In this document: positions 25,801 through 33,651 of the stretch, piece after piece
Position numbering within the stretch: the stretch's first letter is position 1
Layout: each line of letters opens with the position of its first letter
Assembly (NCBI RefSeq): GCF_018623055.1
Contig: NZ_CP076019.1
Location: 2,108,001 to 2,172,000 of the forward strand
DNA from: Halorubrum sp. 2020YC2
Lineage (GTDB): Archaea > Halobacteriota > Halobacteria > Halobacteriales > Haloferacaceae
Length of the DNA stretch: 64,000 nucleotides
Direction: 5' to 3'
Position numbers and translations under genes: made by a program
Notes under the pieces: model-generated
What the model was told of the DNA's origin: nothing
What the model saw: the letters and a program-made list of their open reading frames with translations, nothing else
Databases searched by the model: none

Positions 25801-26092
25801 GGCGAGCGAGTCCGAGGCGGACGAGGCGTTGCTCACGATCCGAGACGCGTGGGGCGAGTTCCGGACGCACGTCTCGATCCGGTCGTGGCGCACCGCGACG
25901 CCGGGCGAGATCGCACGGTGGGCGGTCCGACGGGACGGGCTGCCGCAGGAGGCGGTCGAAACGCTGACCGACGCGTTCAGGGACGTCGAGTACGGCTCCC
26001 GCTCGCCGAGCGACCGCGCTCCCGCGGCGCGGCAGGCGCTCGAAGCGATCCGCGGCGCGACCGACGCCGACGAGGAGGAGGAGGCGGAGTGA
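22826..26092 (+). CDS. Membrane-anchored transglutaminase-like protein with Ig-like repeats and C-terminal DUF4129
   Basis: 1088 aa, GTG start. Order: N-terminal membrane/signal segment (about 4-28); Gly/Ser/Glu linker (30-125); transglutaminase-like domain with triad C345 (GYCEYFAT), H388 (DAHAWVEVY) and D404 (VTFDPTP); a Ser/Asp/Glu/Gly repeat tract (about 420-555); three Ig-like beta-sandwich repeats with the pattern 'GEPVPGAxVxxNG...TDANGxAxVxLP' (about 565-850); a membrane helix (about 853-872); basic amphipathic region; and a C-terminal DUF4129-like domain (TPGEIARWAV...). It heads an operon with a DUF58 gene. The catalytic domain should lie outside the cell, acting as a protease or cross-linker on surface proteins (inference). 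Confidence 0.9.
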   Translation: MSGTVLRLVVAIVCLVGIVLGGALAPAIGVSTPVPDLGVESGEGESVGEGLLVDGGAAPNSSTANGRDVGAESGTGRGSGAGSGSGGAAGESGAAGGSEGAGGEFVEDVETTEGGVPVESGTRNYGGVSSGGYPEESSVGGPLSLSDRVELRVESPEPSRWRLGAYANYTGDGWDRRTTPTERLSGTLPTVDGTSTPAYEIRVTPQRSFDSLATAWRPAYAAAPNREVSVTEERGLVVSEPVEAGDTYVTATYGAPSHAAAAEASGEGSVPSAIQDRYTRLPDDTPERLGDRTAEITADAGTPYETAAAVQLWLMENKEYSLDAGHERGNDVATEFVFEMDAGYCEYFATSMVAMLRTQDVPARYVTGYGPGEAVGDDEYVVRGQDAHAWVEVYVTDVGWVTFDPTPAGGRVDADRDAAPVDGGGPTSGGQASGPGGQSSGPGEPGSGEESGRDGSDDGEPSDGSGEGSEGGDSGQESEDGGSEEDAQDGSSEEDSSEGDSQDSGSEESSSDDSGSEGSSSEDSGSEGSSSEDSGSEGSSSDDSGSEGSSSENGSEAEETAPLEIELSADPVPGRDLTVTVTRADEPVSGATVSFNGDPVGETNAAGNVTGEVPYAESLEVVARTDGAETQASSLGPGTLLPGANGGPDATASGDSFRRFTGGDGIAAVGAAGGVAAQAGGNVTVDVPVDVSVEVVGEPVAGEPVDVIATVAGEPVPNGTVRVNGTAAGRTGPNGQATVTLPATESAVINVSRGDATGGRTLSVGRLSLSVTPSTVVPLPLTESDVTVTFDGEPVPGASVAVANESAGATDANGTAAVRLPFADSASLSATASVGGTSASATRSVGKLYRNLAGAVGLVAFALGGVIVGARRRGVSPRSLPRSAARVAVRLVRLGVAGLVRFAAGVEAAIVALRRGLSTAVVLLTQGIGGVKRLAAAAVAGGRRLLGRLVAALRAAPRYLHPLAILAALRRAGGAGRDAVAGTGDGSSRADPASESEADEALLTIRDAWGEFRTHVSIRSWRTATPGEIARWAVRRDGLPQEAVETLTDAFRDVEYGSRSPSDRAPAARQALEAIRGATDADEEEEAE
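24331..24480 (+). repeat. 30-bp tandem repeats inside the transglutaminase gene
   Basis: Five units of 30 bp (the first diverged, the last four nearly identical) encode the decapeptide D-S-G-S-E-G-S-S-S-E/D. The unit length is a multiple of three, so gain or loss of units keeps the frame and only changes the linker length between the transglutaminase and Ig-like domains. Confidence 0.85.
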
Positions 26093-26198
26093 CGTTACAC
26101 ACGCGACCGCCGGCGCGGTCCGCGTCGGCGGCGGAGTCGCCCGCGCGGACCGTGGGAATACGGGCGGCCGCGGCCCGCAATCGAGGTGGTCTCGACCG

Positions 26199-26885
26199 AT
26201 GATCCGCCGACTGATCCGCGCGCTCGTCGCGCTCGTCGGGATCGCGCTGATCGGCGGGTCAGCCGCGCTCCTGTTCGCGCCGGAGGCGGTCGAGCCGACG
26301 CTGCCGATCGACGCCATCGCCCGGAGCCAGGCCCTCTCCGAGCCGGTCGCCCGCACGGGGACGTTCGCCGCGCTCGGCGTCGGGGCCGTCCTCTGGACCG
26401 CGTTGACGACCCCCTCGCGGATCGCCGGGGAGTCAGGGATCGGCGGCTCCGGCACGGGTCGGTTCCCCGACTTCGAGGCGCTCCGGGCGGACCCGCCGGA
26501 GACGGCGACGTCGACGCCGGTTGTCGGGAGCGACTTCGAGCGGCGGATCGAGACCGCGAAGTCGGCCGCGACGGCGGCCGCGGGGCGAGACGACGGCGTC
26601 CGGGGTCGGCTCCGGTCGCTGGCGGTCGAGACGCTCGTCACCGTGGACGGCTGCTCGCGCGAGGCGGCGCGCGACCGCGTCGACGAGGGGTCGTGGACGG
26701 ACGACGCCGTCGCGGCCGCGTACGTCGCCGACCGCGAGGCGACGCTCCCGTTCTGGCGGCGGCTGCTCGCGTGGCTGCGACCGGCGGCGACGCGGACTAG
26801 ACGGATCGAGCGCGCGGCCGACGCGATCGCGACCCGGGCGACTGCGCGTCCGGAACCCGACGCCGACGGAGGCGATCGCGCGTGA
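26199..26885 (+). CDS. DUF7269-like membrane protein of the DUF58/MoxR locus
   Basis: 228 aa with two N-terminal membrane helices (about 5-25 and 50-68) and a cytoplasmic helical domain containing a C-S-R-E-A-A-R-D pattern and ADREATLPFWRRLLAWLRP. It sits between the transglutaminase gene and DUF58, overlapping the latter by 4 bp, the position where haloarchaea carry the DUF7269 family (name from memory, moderately sure). No catalytic motif. Probably a structural subunit of the same complex. Confidence 0.75.
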   Translation: MIRRLIRALVALVGIALIGGSAALLFAPEAVEPTLPIDAIARSQALSEPVARTGTFAALGVGAVLWTALTTPSRIAGESGIGGSGTGRFPDFEALRADPPETATSTPVVGSDFERRIETAKSAATAAAGRDDGVRGRLRSLAVETLVTVDGCSREAARDRVDEGSWTDDAVAAAYVADREATLPFWRRLLAWLRPAATRTRRIERAADAIATRATARPEPDADGGDRA

Positions 26886-28168
26886 GCGACCGGCGGGTCA
26901 CGAGCCGGTTCGACGGCGCCACGATCGGCGCGATCGCGCTCGTCACCGTCGGGACGGTGTTCGGCGAACCGGTGTTGTTCGTGGCGGCGTCGGTACCGCT
27001 GTTCTACCTCCTCGTCGAGTGGACCACCGGGCCGCCGGAGCCGAGCCTCACCGTCGAGCGCCGGATCGCACCGGACCCGGCGGCGCCCGGCGAGCGGACG
27101 GAGATCACCCTCAGCGTTCACAACGAGGGCGCGTCGACGCTCACCGACCTCCGCGTGGTCGACCGCCTGCCGGACGGACTCCCCGTCGACGACGGCTCGC
27201 CCCGGGGGTGCCTCTCCGTCCGACCCGGGGAGACGGCCTCCATCGAGTACACGGTCGTCCCGCGGCAGGGCACCTACGCGTTCGACTCGCCGGTCGTCCG
27301 GGCGCGCTCGCTGTCGGCGACCGGCATCTACACCGACAGCCCGGACGCGGCGGGGGCGACGACGCTCACCTGTCGCCGCGACGCCGGGGAGGTGCCGCAG
27401 CTGCGCGGCTCGCTCCGGCGGTTCGGGACGCGGCCGGTCGACCGCGGCGGCGAGGGGCTCCAGTTCTACGCCGCGCGCGAGTACCAGCTCGGCGACGACG
27501 TCCGCCGGATCAACTGGCGCGACTACGCGAAGACCGGGGACCTGACGACGATCCAGTTCGCCGAGACGAGCGCGACCGAGACGGTCGTGCTCGTCGACGC
27601 CACGAGCGCCGGGCGGGTCGCCCGGGAGTCGGGGTACCCGACCGCGGCGGAGCTGGCCGTCTACGCCGCCGACCGCGTCGTCGCGCGGCTGCTCGCCGAC
27701 GGCGACGACGTCGGCGTGTGCGCGCTCGGGATCGACGCGTCGGACGTGGCCGTCCCGGTGTCGTCAGCTGGCCGGGACCAGCCGTGGGTCCCGCCCGGGT
27801 CCGACGACGCGACCCGCACCCGACTGGACGCGGTGTTCGACGCGCTCGTCGCGGCCACCGACACGGCCGCCGCGCGAACGGACCGGATCTCGACGGACCT
27901 CCGGGAGCGGCTCTCCGCGCGCGCCGACGTCGTCGTCGTGACGCCGGCGCTCGACGCCGAGACGGTGGAGCTGGCGACGTCGCTGTCCACCGTCGGGCAC
28001 CGCGTGGGCGTCGTGTCGCCGGACGTCACCGACCGTCGGCGGCCCGGGAGGACGGTCGCACACGCCGAGCGCCAGCTCAGGCTCGCTCGGCTCCGCGGCG
28101 CCGGGGCGACGGTGTTCGACTGGGACACTCGGCGGTCGCTCGCGGCCGCGATGGAGGTGGCGCGGTGA
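26882..28168 (+). CDS. DUF58-domain protein
   Basis: 428 aa. Two hydrophobic helices near the N-terminus (about 16-52), a beta-sandwich domain (about 55-160) and the DUF58 signature at about 200-220 (REYQLGDDVRRINWRDYAKTGDL), followed by a vWA-like fold (TVVLVDATSAGRV). DUF58 proteins are membrane partners of MoxR AAA ATPases in bacteria and archaea and often sit with transglutaminase-like genes. It overlaps both neighbours by 4 bp, so it is translationally coupled. Confidence 0.92.
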   Translation: MSDRRVTSRFDGATIGAIALVTVGTVFGEPVLFVAASVPLFYLLVEWTTGPPEPSLTVERRIAPDPAAPGERTEITLSVHNEGASTLTDLRVVDRLPDGLPVDDGSPRGCLSVRPGETASIEYTVVPRQGTYAFDSPVVRARSLSATGIYTDSPDAAGATTLTCRRDAGEVPQLRGSLRRFGTRPVDRGGEGLQFYAAREYQLGDDVRRINWRDYAKTGDLTTIQFAETSATETVVLVDATSAGRVARESGYPTAAELAVYAADRVVARLLADGDDVGVCALGIDASDVAVPVSSAGRDQPWVPPGSDDATRTRLDAVFDALVAATDTAAARTDRISTDLRERLSARADVVVVTPALDAETVELATSLSTVGHRVGVVSPDVTDRRRPGRTVAHAERQLRLARLRGAGATVFDWDTRRSLAAAMEVAR

Positions 28169-29727
28169 GCGACGCCGCGTCCCGGTCCGAGCCGTCGGTC
28201 CCGAGCTGGCGGCCGGCGCTGTTCTCGACGACGACCGCGGTGGTCGCGGCCGGCGCCGCCACGCTCGCGCTCGCGGCGAGCGTCGGGACGCTCCTCCCGG
28301 CCCTGCTCGGGGTGGTCGCCGGCGCGGCCCTCGGCGTGACCGTCATCGCCGTGGGAACGGCCACGCGACGCCTCACCGTCGCCGTCGGCGGTCTCCTCGC
28401 GACGGGGAGCGGCCTCGCCCTGCTCGCGGCGGTCGCCGGCGCCGCCCTCACGCAGCTCCCGTGGCCCCCCGTTCCCCCCGTCGATGTGCTCGCGGTCGCG
28501 CCGTTCGCGTTCGCGTTCGCGGGCGTCGCGACCGGCTTCGGCGCGTTCGCGGCGATGCGCGACCTGTCCCCGCTCTCCGACGCCGGCCTGACCGCGATCC
28601 GGCTGCTCGGGATCGGGCTGGTCCCCGCGGGAGCGGTCGCGGTCGAGCAGGTTCGGCTCCCCGTTCCCCCGGTCGTCGACGCCGTCGACGCTCTCCGCGC
28701 GCGGCTGTTCGTTCCGGGACGGCCGCCGCCCGGTCTCGAGGCGGCGTTCGTGCCCTTCGTCGAGCTGATGGCGTTGCTGTTCGTGGCCGCGAGCGTCCTC
28801 GCCGTCGCGGTGCGTCGGGTGCCGCTCGTCCCCCTCGCGAGCGAGTCGGCCCGCCCGGCGGCCCGCGCGGTACAGGGCCGACTGCGGCAGCTGTGTGGCG
28901 CCGGCGTCGCGGTCGCGGTGCTCGGGGGGGTCGCGGTGGCGGTCGCGGTGGGGTTCCCCGGTCTGCTGGCGCGGGTCCCGCCCGGGGTCCGCGAGGCGGT
29001 CCCCGGGGTCGCGGTCGCACCGCTCCCCCGCCGCGCCCTCGGCGTCGGCGTCGCCGCCGGGACCGCGACGATCGTCGGTCTCCGGTTCGTTCGGACTGTC
29101 GCCTCGACACGGACCCGGCTCTCGTCGCTGCCGGTCGTCCCGCTCGGCGTCGGGGGGCTTCTCACGCTCGCCGTCGCGGGGACGCACGAGTCGGCGGCGA
29201 CGACGGCGGTCGACCGGGCCGGCTCCGACGCGGGCCGGGAGCTCCTCGATCAGGTGCTCGGGACGTTCGGATCGTTCACGCTCCTCGCCGGGGTCGTACT
29301 CCTGGGACTGGTGACGGCGATCGCGGTTACCCTCGGGTTGAGCGCGCTCCACGCGACCCGGCTCCTCGGCTCTCGCTCCGGAACCCAGATCGCCGGCACC
29401 GGCGTCTTCGTCGCCGCCGTCGCCGCCGGCATCGCCGACGGCGCGGTCGTCGTCGTCCTCGGCGGCGTCGCGGCGAGCCTGTTCGTGTGGGACCTCGGCG
29501 AGTTCGGCGCGACCCTCGGCCGGGAGATCGGCCGCGCCGGCGTGTCGCGGCGGGCCGAGATCGTCCACGGCGCCGGGAGCGCGGTGTACGCGGCGCTGGC
29601 GGTGGCGCTCGGCGTGGGAACGCTGGCGGTCATCGGCCGGCTCCCGTCGCTCCCGGCCCCGCCGACGACGGTCGCCGTCGTGGCCGCCTCGGTCGGGACG
29701 GTGTTGCTGTTCCTCGCCTCCCGGTGA
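28165..29727 (+). CDS. Multi-spanning membrane protein (DUF7519-like) of the DUF58 operon
   Basis: 520 aa, GTG start overlapping the DUF58 stop (GTGA). About a dozen hydrophobic helices, extremely Ala/Val/Leu/Gly-rich, with short charged loops. No transporter or enzyme motif. Large polytopic proteins of this type end the haloarchaeal transglutaminase-DUF58 operon (DUF7519 from memory, moderately sure). Function unknown; the last gene of the operon, 45 bp from the convergent MoxR stop. Confidence 0.8.
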   Translation: MSDAASRSEPSVPSWRPALFSTTTAVVAAGAATLALAASVGTLLPALLGVVAGAALGVTVIAVGTATRRLTVAVGGLLATGSGLALLAAVAGAALTQLPWPPVPPVDVLAVAPFAFAFAGVATGFGAFAAMRDLSPLSDAGLTAIRLLGIGLVPAGAVAVEQVRLPVPPVVDAVDALRARLFVPGRPPPGLEAAFVPFVELMALLFVAASVLAVAVRRVPLVPLASESARPAARAVQGRLRQLCGAGVAVAVLGGVAVAVAVGFPGLLARVPPGVREAVPGVAVAPLPRRALGVGVAAGTATIVGLRFVRTVASTRTRLSSLPVVPLGVGGLLTLAVAGTHESAATTAVDRAGSDAGRELLDQVLGTFGSFTLLAGVVLLGLVTAIAVTLGLSALHATRLLGSRSGTQIAGTGVFVAAVAAGIADGAVVVVLGGVAASLFVWDLGEFGATLGREIGRAGVSRRAEIVHGAGSAVYAALAVALGVGTLAVIGRLPSLPAPPTTVAVVAASVGTVLLFLASR

Positions 29728-29772
29728 GGCGAGTGCGGTCGCTCCGCCCGAACCGGACACCTTCCGGCCCGG

Positions 29773-30729
29773 TCAGTCGACGGCCACCGCGGGGACCTCG
29801 ACCCGGTCGACGATGTCGTCCACCACGGTCGCCGGCGAGGTGTCTTGTACCGTCGCCTTCGAGGTCAGCACGAGCCGGTGGACGAACGCGTCCGCGACGA
29901 CGGCCTTGACGTCGTCGGGCGCGACGTACTCCCGGCCGCTCACGAGCGCCCGCGCCCGGGTCGCCTCGAAGAGGCGCTGGATGCCGCGCGGCGACACCCC
30001 GACCTCAACCCGGCCGTCCGCGCGGGTCGCCTCGCCGAGCGTGATCATGTACTCGCGGAGCGACCCGTCGACGGTCACGCGCTCCGGAACGTCCTGAAGG
30101 CGCGGGACCGTCTCGCCGTCGATGACCCGCTTCGGCTCCGGGGTCCGCGCCGTGCGGTCCGCGCGCCGGTCGAGGATCGTTCGCATCCCCTCGCTGTCGG
30201 GGTAGCCGAGCGTCGTCTTCATGATGAACCGGTCGCGCTGTGCCTCGGGGAGGGCGAACGTCCCCTCCTGTTCGACCGGGTTCTGGGTCGCGATGACGAA
30301 GAACGGGTCCGGGAGCTGGTAGGTAGTGCCGTCCGCCGAGACCTGCCCCTCCGACATCGCCTCCAGCAGGGCCGCCTGCGTCTTCGGCGGCGCGCGGTTG
30401 ATCTCGTCGGCCAACACCACGTTCGCGAAGATCGGGCCCTCCGCGAACTCGAACTCGCCGGTCTCCTCGCGGTAGATGTGCGAGCCGGTGATGTCCGACG
30501 GGAGCAGGTCGGGCGTGAACTGGATCCGGTTGAAGGAGAGTCCGAGCGCCGTCGCGAAGCTCTGCGCCGTGAGGGTCTTTCCGGTGCCGGGGACGTCCTC
30601 CAGGAGCACGTGCCCGCGGGACAACACGCCCGTGAGGACGGTCTCAAGGACCGGCCGGTCGACAACGACGACGTCCGATATCGTGTCGATGACGTCCCCG
30701 CACACCGCCGCTGCGTCGTCGACATCCAT
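29773..30729 (-). CDS. MoxR-family AAA ATPase
   Basis: 318 aa. Walker A EDVPGTGKT (about residues 39-47), Walker B VLADEINRAPPKTQ (about 108-121), sensor 1 VIATQNPVEQEGT, an Arg finger region EAQRDRF, and the lid domain with SPRGIQRLFEATRA. MoxR ATPases act as chaperone-like partners of DUF58/vWA proteins. Here the gene is convergent with the DUF58 operon rather than at its head, so the two must be expressed separately. Start ATG 30727-30729. Confidence 0.95.
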   Translation of the reverse strand: MDVDDAAAVCGDVIDTISDVVVVDRPVLETVLTGVLSRGHVLLEDVPGTGKTLTAQSFATALGLSFNRIQFTPDLLPSDITGSHIYREETGEFEFAEGPIFANVVLADEINRAPPKTQAALLEAMSEGQVSADGTTYQLPDPFFVIATQNPVEQEGTFALPEAQRDRFIMKTTLGYPDSEGMRTILDRRADRTARTPEPKRVIDGETVPRLQDVPERVTVDGSLREYMITLGEATRADGRVEVGVSPRGIQRLFEATRARALVSGREYVAPDDVKAVVADAFVHRLVLTSKATVQDTSPATVVDDIVDRVEVPAVAVD

Positions 30730-30987
30730 ACGCGTCCCTCGCGGGCGACGTATTTCAATCCATCCAACACGTCAACGCGGACACCGGTGTGGGGCCGACA
30801 TCACCCGGGAAGCGGATCTCACGTGCCGCGGCCGCGGACCGGCTCCCGGACGCGGCGGTCGCGGGACTGCGCGGACGAACCCCATCGAAGCGCGGATCGG
30901 GGAACGGCCCGTCCGAGGTGGCGTGTGTTAGCACGTGGCAGTATTGTTATCTGCTAGCGGCGCCTACGTCCGCGCGGTGTGACACGC

Positions 30988-31581
30988 ATGACAGGACAGG
31001 AGATACTGATGATCGTCGGCGACTTCGGGGAGGACTACGAGATAATGGTCCCGTTTCAGGCGCTTCAGGCGGTCGGCCACGAGGTCCACGCCGTCTGCCC
31101 CGAAAAGGAAGCGGGCGAGACCGTCAAGACCGCGGTCCACGACTTCCGGGGCGACCAGACGTACCTGGAGACCCGCGGCCACGACTTCGAGCTCACGCGC
31201 GGGTTCGACGAGGTCGACCCGAGCAACTACGACGCCCTGGTCGTCCCCGGCGGGCGCGCGCCGGAGTACCTCCGCGGCTACGAGGCGGTGCTCGACGCGG
31301 TGCGACACTTCTTCGAGACGGACAAGCCGGTCGCGTCGATCTGCCACGGGCCGCAGATCCTCGCCGCCGCCGGCGTCCTCGACGGCTACGAGATCACCGC
31401 GTACCCCGCGGTCAGACCCGAGGTGGAGGCCGCCGGCTGCTCGTGGGTCGACGGCGTGACGACCGACGGGAACCTCGTCACCGGGCAGGCGTGGCCCGAT
31501 CACCCCGAGTGGATCGCGGCGTTCCTCGACCTCCTCGGCACAGAGATCGACCACGGGGCGGCCGCGGCGACCGCGGAGTGA
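30988..31581 (+). CDS. DJ-1/PfpI-family protein (glutamine-amidotransferase-like fold)
   Basis: 197 aa. The nucleophile elbow is [10 protein letters not shown] with C119-H120, preceded by [12 protein letters not shown], the PfpI signature. An acidic residue early in the chain (GDFGEDYE) could complete the Glu/Cys/His site. Family members are deglycases, glyoxalases or peptidases of damaged proteins. I start at ATG 30988; the GTG at 30979 would add three residues. The next gene follows 15 bp later, so the two are probably co-transcribed. Confidence 0.92.
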   Translation: MTGQEILMIVGDFGEDYEIMVPFQALQAVGHEVHAVCPEKEAGETVKTAVHDFRGDQTYLETRGHDFELTRGFDEVDPSNYDALVVPGGRAPEYLRGYEAVLDAVRHFFETDKPVASICHGPQILAAAGVLDGYEITAYPAVRPEVEAAGCSWVDGVTTDGNLVTGQAWPDHPEWIAAFLDLLGTEIDHGAAAATAE

Positions 31582-31596
31582 CCCACTCGCCCCTCG

Positions 31597-32451
31597 ATGG
31601 CTGACTCCCGCGCCGACGTCGAGTCGGACCCGCGCGCCCTCGCCGTCAACGTCGCCGCCAACACGAACCAACCGGGGTTCCGCGGTCCCGTCTACCCCGA
31701 CGGTTCCTTCGCGTACGTCCCCATCCCTGAGCCGGCGCCGACGCTGCCGCGCGGGCAGTTCCCGGTCGACGAGCCGCTCCCGACCTACGGCGACCTCGAC
31801 TTCCCCTTCGCGGTGCCGGCGGGTCTGCGCGACGCCGCCGTCCACGCCGACCCCGAGTTCCCCGGCGTCCACGGCCGCGAGCGCGCGACGTACGGCGACC
31901 CCCACGGCGTGAAGGCCGGGCGGATTGCCGACCTCGAACCGGGCGACCGGCTCCTGTTTTACGCGACGCTGTCGTTGCGCCCGCACGACTGGGCGGGACC
32001 GGGCGGCGAGCGCCCCGGCGACGCGGCCGCCGACGAGCGCGACGGCGCGTGGCTCCGGGAGCGAGGGGTCGCCGTCGACGACGACCTCGCGCCCGACTGG
32101 GGCGCGTACCTCTTCGCGGGGCTGCGGATCGAGCGCGTGCTCTCGGGCGGGGACGAGGAGGGGGACGGCGGGGGCGTTGTCGACCGCGTGACCGCCGCCG
32201 CGGCCGCGCCGACGAACGCGCACCTGAAGCGGGACCCGTTCGACGCCCGGGTCGTCGCGGTCGGCGACCCGGCGGCGTCCGGTCTCTTCGACCGGGTGGT
32301 CCCCTTGAGCGCGCCCGACGACGGGAGCGAGGCGAACCGGCTCGTCACCGGCCTGTCGAGCGACTCCGGGAAGGGCCCGTGGTGGCGCCGCCCGATGGCC
32401 TTCGACGAGGCGGCGACAGCGGCCCTGCCGGAGCCGATCGGCCGAGACTGA
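31597..32451 (+). CDS. Nmad3-like protein (nucleotide-modification-associated domain 3)
   Basis: 284 aa, cytoplasmic. The N-terminus NVAANTNQPGFRGPVYPDGSF, then YVPIPEP and PTYGDLDF, resembles the Nmad3 opening (NxGANxxHxGxRxPIFxDGxFExxPIPE), and GDRLLFYATLSL resembles its central strand. Nmad3 was defined by comparative genomics as a domain found with DNA base-modification systems; its reaction is not known. The tail has KGPWWRRPM. It is probably co-transcribed with the PfpI-family gene, 15 bp upstream. No modification enzyme lies adjacent. Assignment made from memory of the family. Confidence 0.6.
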   Translation: MADSRADVESDPRALAVNVAANTNQPGFRGPVYPDGSFAYVPIPEPAPTLPRGQFPVDEPLPTYGDLDFPFAVPAGLRDAAVHADPEFPGVHGRERATYGDPHGVKAGRIADLEPGDRLLFYATLSLRPHDWAGPGGERPGDAAADERDGAWLRERGVAVDDDLAPDWGAYLFAGLRIERVLSGGDEEGDGGGVVDRVTAAAAAPTNAHLKRDPFDARVVAVGDPAASGLFDRVVPLSAPDDGSEANRLVTGLSSDSGKGPWWRRPMAFDEAATAALPEPIGRD

Positions 32452-32660
32452 GTCGACGCCGCGCTCGCGTCAATGAGAAACGAGACAGGATTGCCGGTTT
32501 CTCGTGGGTTGCGGTCCCGTCTGCTCGCTTTTTTCCCGGTACAGAAGCTCTGTTACGTCGGTTCTCTCTGCTCCGTCGGTGGGTTTAAGAACCGAACGTG
32601 TTCGGCAGCCGCAATACTTGCTCGGATATTGTTTCACCACCTATCATTGTCGGTTCCACA

Positions 32661-32670
32661 GTTTATACAT
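32661..32670 (+). promoter_or_regulatory. TATA box that decides the start of the next gene
   Basis: AGTTTATACA at 32659-32668 puts the transcription start near 32691-32695. That favours ATG 32695 (leaderless) over ATG 32683, which lies too close to the box. Confidence 0.55.
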
Positions 32671-32694
32671 TACAATAAAACCATGGTGAATTTG

Positions 32695-33648
32695 ATGTCA
32701 GACCTGAATATCTCTCACGAATACTTTACGTGGAGACTCGTACAGGACGTCGCGGAAGAAAAGGGGTACTTCGAAGACGAGGGCGTCGACGCCGACCTCT
32801 CGTACTTCGCCCCGGGCACGCAGGAGTTCGAGGGCGAGAACGCCTTCGACGCCGACTGGTGGGACGACATGGACGAGGACGGCGGCACTCACGGCGTCTG
32901 CGAGTGGAACGCGGTCCAGGAGGTCTCCGAGACCGACCGCGACATCGTCGGCTCCTACAGCGAGTGGGACCGCGTCGTCTTCGTCGACGCCGACGACGAC
33001 GCCGAGACCATCGACGACCTGCGCGGCCGCTCCGTCGGGATCAACAAGTACGCCACCTCGTTCTACTCGATGCGGGAGATGCTGGAGAACGAGGGGTTCG
33101 ACGAGGACGAGATCGTCTTAGAGCACGTCGGCGAGGCCGAGGAGCGCTTCGAGGCGGTCAAGGCCGGCGAGGTCGACTCCATCGCGGTGCTGGAGCCGTT
33201 CGTCACCCTCGGCCGCTACGACGAGGAGCTGAAGGAGGTGTTCGACGGCCCGTGCCGCGCCGCCATCACCACGCGCGAGCAGCCCGAGCCGGAGAAGCTG
33301 GAGGGGTTCCTCGCGGCGCTGAACCGCGCGGTCGCAGACATCAACGACGATCTCGAAGGCTACACCGACCGGTACGTGGAGCTGCTCGAAGACGAGGCGG
33401 CCGACAAGGCGGCCTTCGACGACGTGGACTTCGACCGGCTCCGCGAGGAGTTCGAGCTCCGCGAGTTCCTGCCCGTGCGCGCCCCCGACGAGGACCGGAT
33501 CGGCGCGACCACGGATTGGATGCGCGACAAGGGCTTCGTCCCGGACGACGCCGACATCGGCACCGCCGAGGAGCTCGATGACGACGGCGTGCTCCCGGAC
33601 GGCGAGGCCGAGTCCGAGGAGGACGAGCCGGAAGCGACGGCGGACTGA
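32695..33648 (+). CDS. ABC-transporter substrate-binding-like protein without an export signal
   Basis: 317 aa NMT1/SsuA-like fold: SHEYFTWRLVQDVAEEKGYFEDEGVDADL at the N-terminus, DLRGRSVGINKYATSFYSMR and AVKAGEVDSIAVLEPFV in the middle, plus a Glu/Asp-rich tail. Unlike the second binding protein in this operon (34506), it has no hydrophobic leader, twin Arg or lipobox, whether started at 32695 or at 32683, so it should stay in the cytoplasm. It is followed 3 bp later by the ATPase gene. It may sense substrate inside the cell, like the binding-protein domain fused to NrtC, or be a THI5-like enzyme. Both ideas are inference. Confidence 0.8.
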   Translation: MSDLNISHEYFTWRLVQDVAEEKGYFEDEGVDADLSYFAPGTQEFEGENAFDADWWDDMDEDGGTHGVCEWNAVQEVSETDRDIVGSYSEWDRVVFVDADDDAETIDDLRGRSVGINKYATSFYSMREMLENEGFDEDEIVLEHVGEAEERFEAVKAGEVDSIAVLEPFVTLGRYDEELKEVFDGPCRAAITTREQPEPEKLEGFLAALNRAVADINDDLEGYTDRYVELLEDEAADKAAFDDVDFDRLREEFELREFLPVRAPDEDRIGATTDWMRDKGFVPDDADIGTAEELDDDGVLPDGEAESEEDEPEATAD

Positions 33649-33651
33649 CCG

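Noticed and set aside
23099-27121. Very long minus-strand frame (about 1340 codons)
   Set aside because: Antisense shadow of the transglutaminase and following genes; Arg/Pro/His-rich with none of the acidic composition of real genes here.
27661-29760. Minus-strand frame of about 700 codons
   Set aside because: Shadow of the DUF58 and membrane-protein genes; composition is Arg/Gly/Glu noise without a domain.
32473-32694. Longer N-terminus for the binding-like protein, with a possible signal
   Set aside because: The upstream frame gives a Cys/Phe-rich stretch with no proper Tat or Sec signal and lies before the TATA box.
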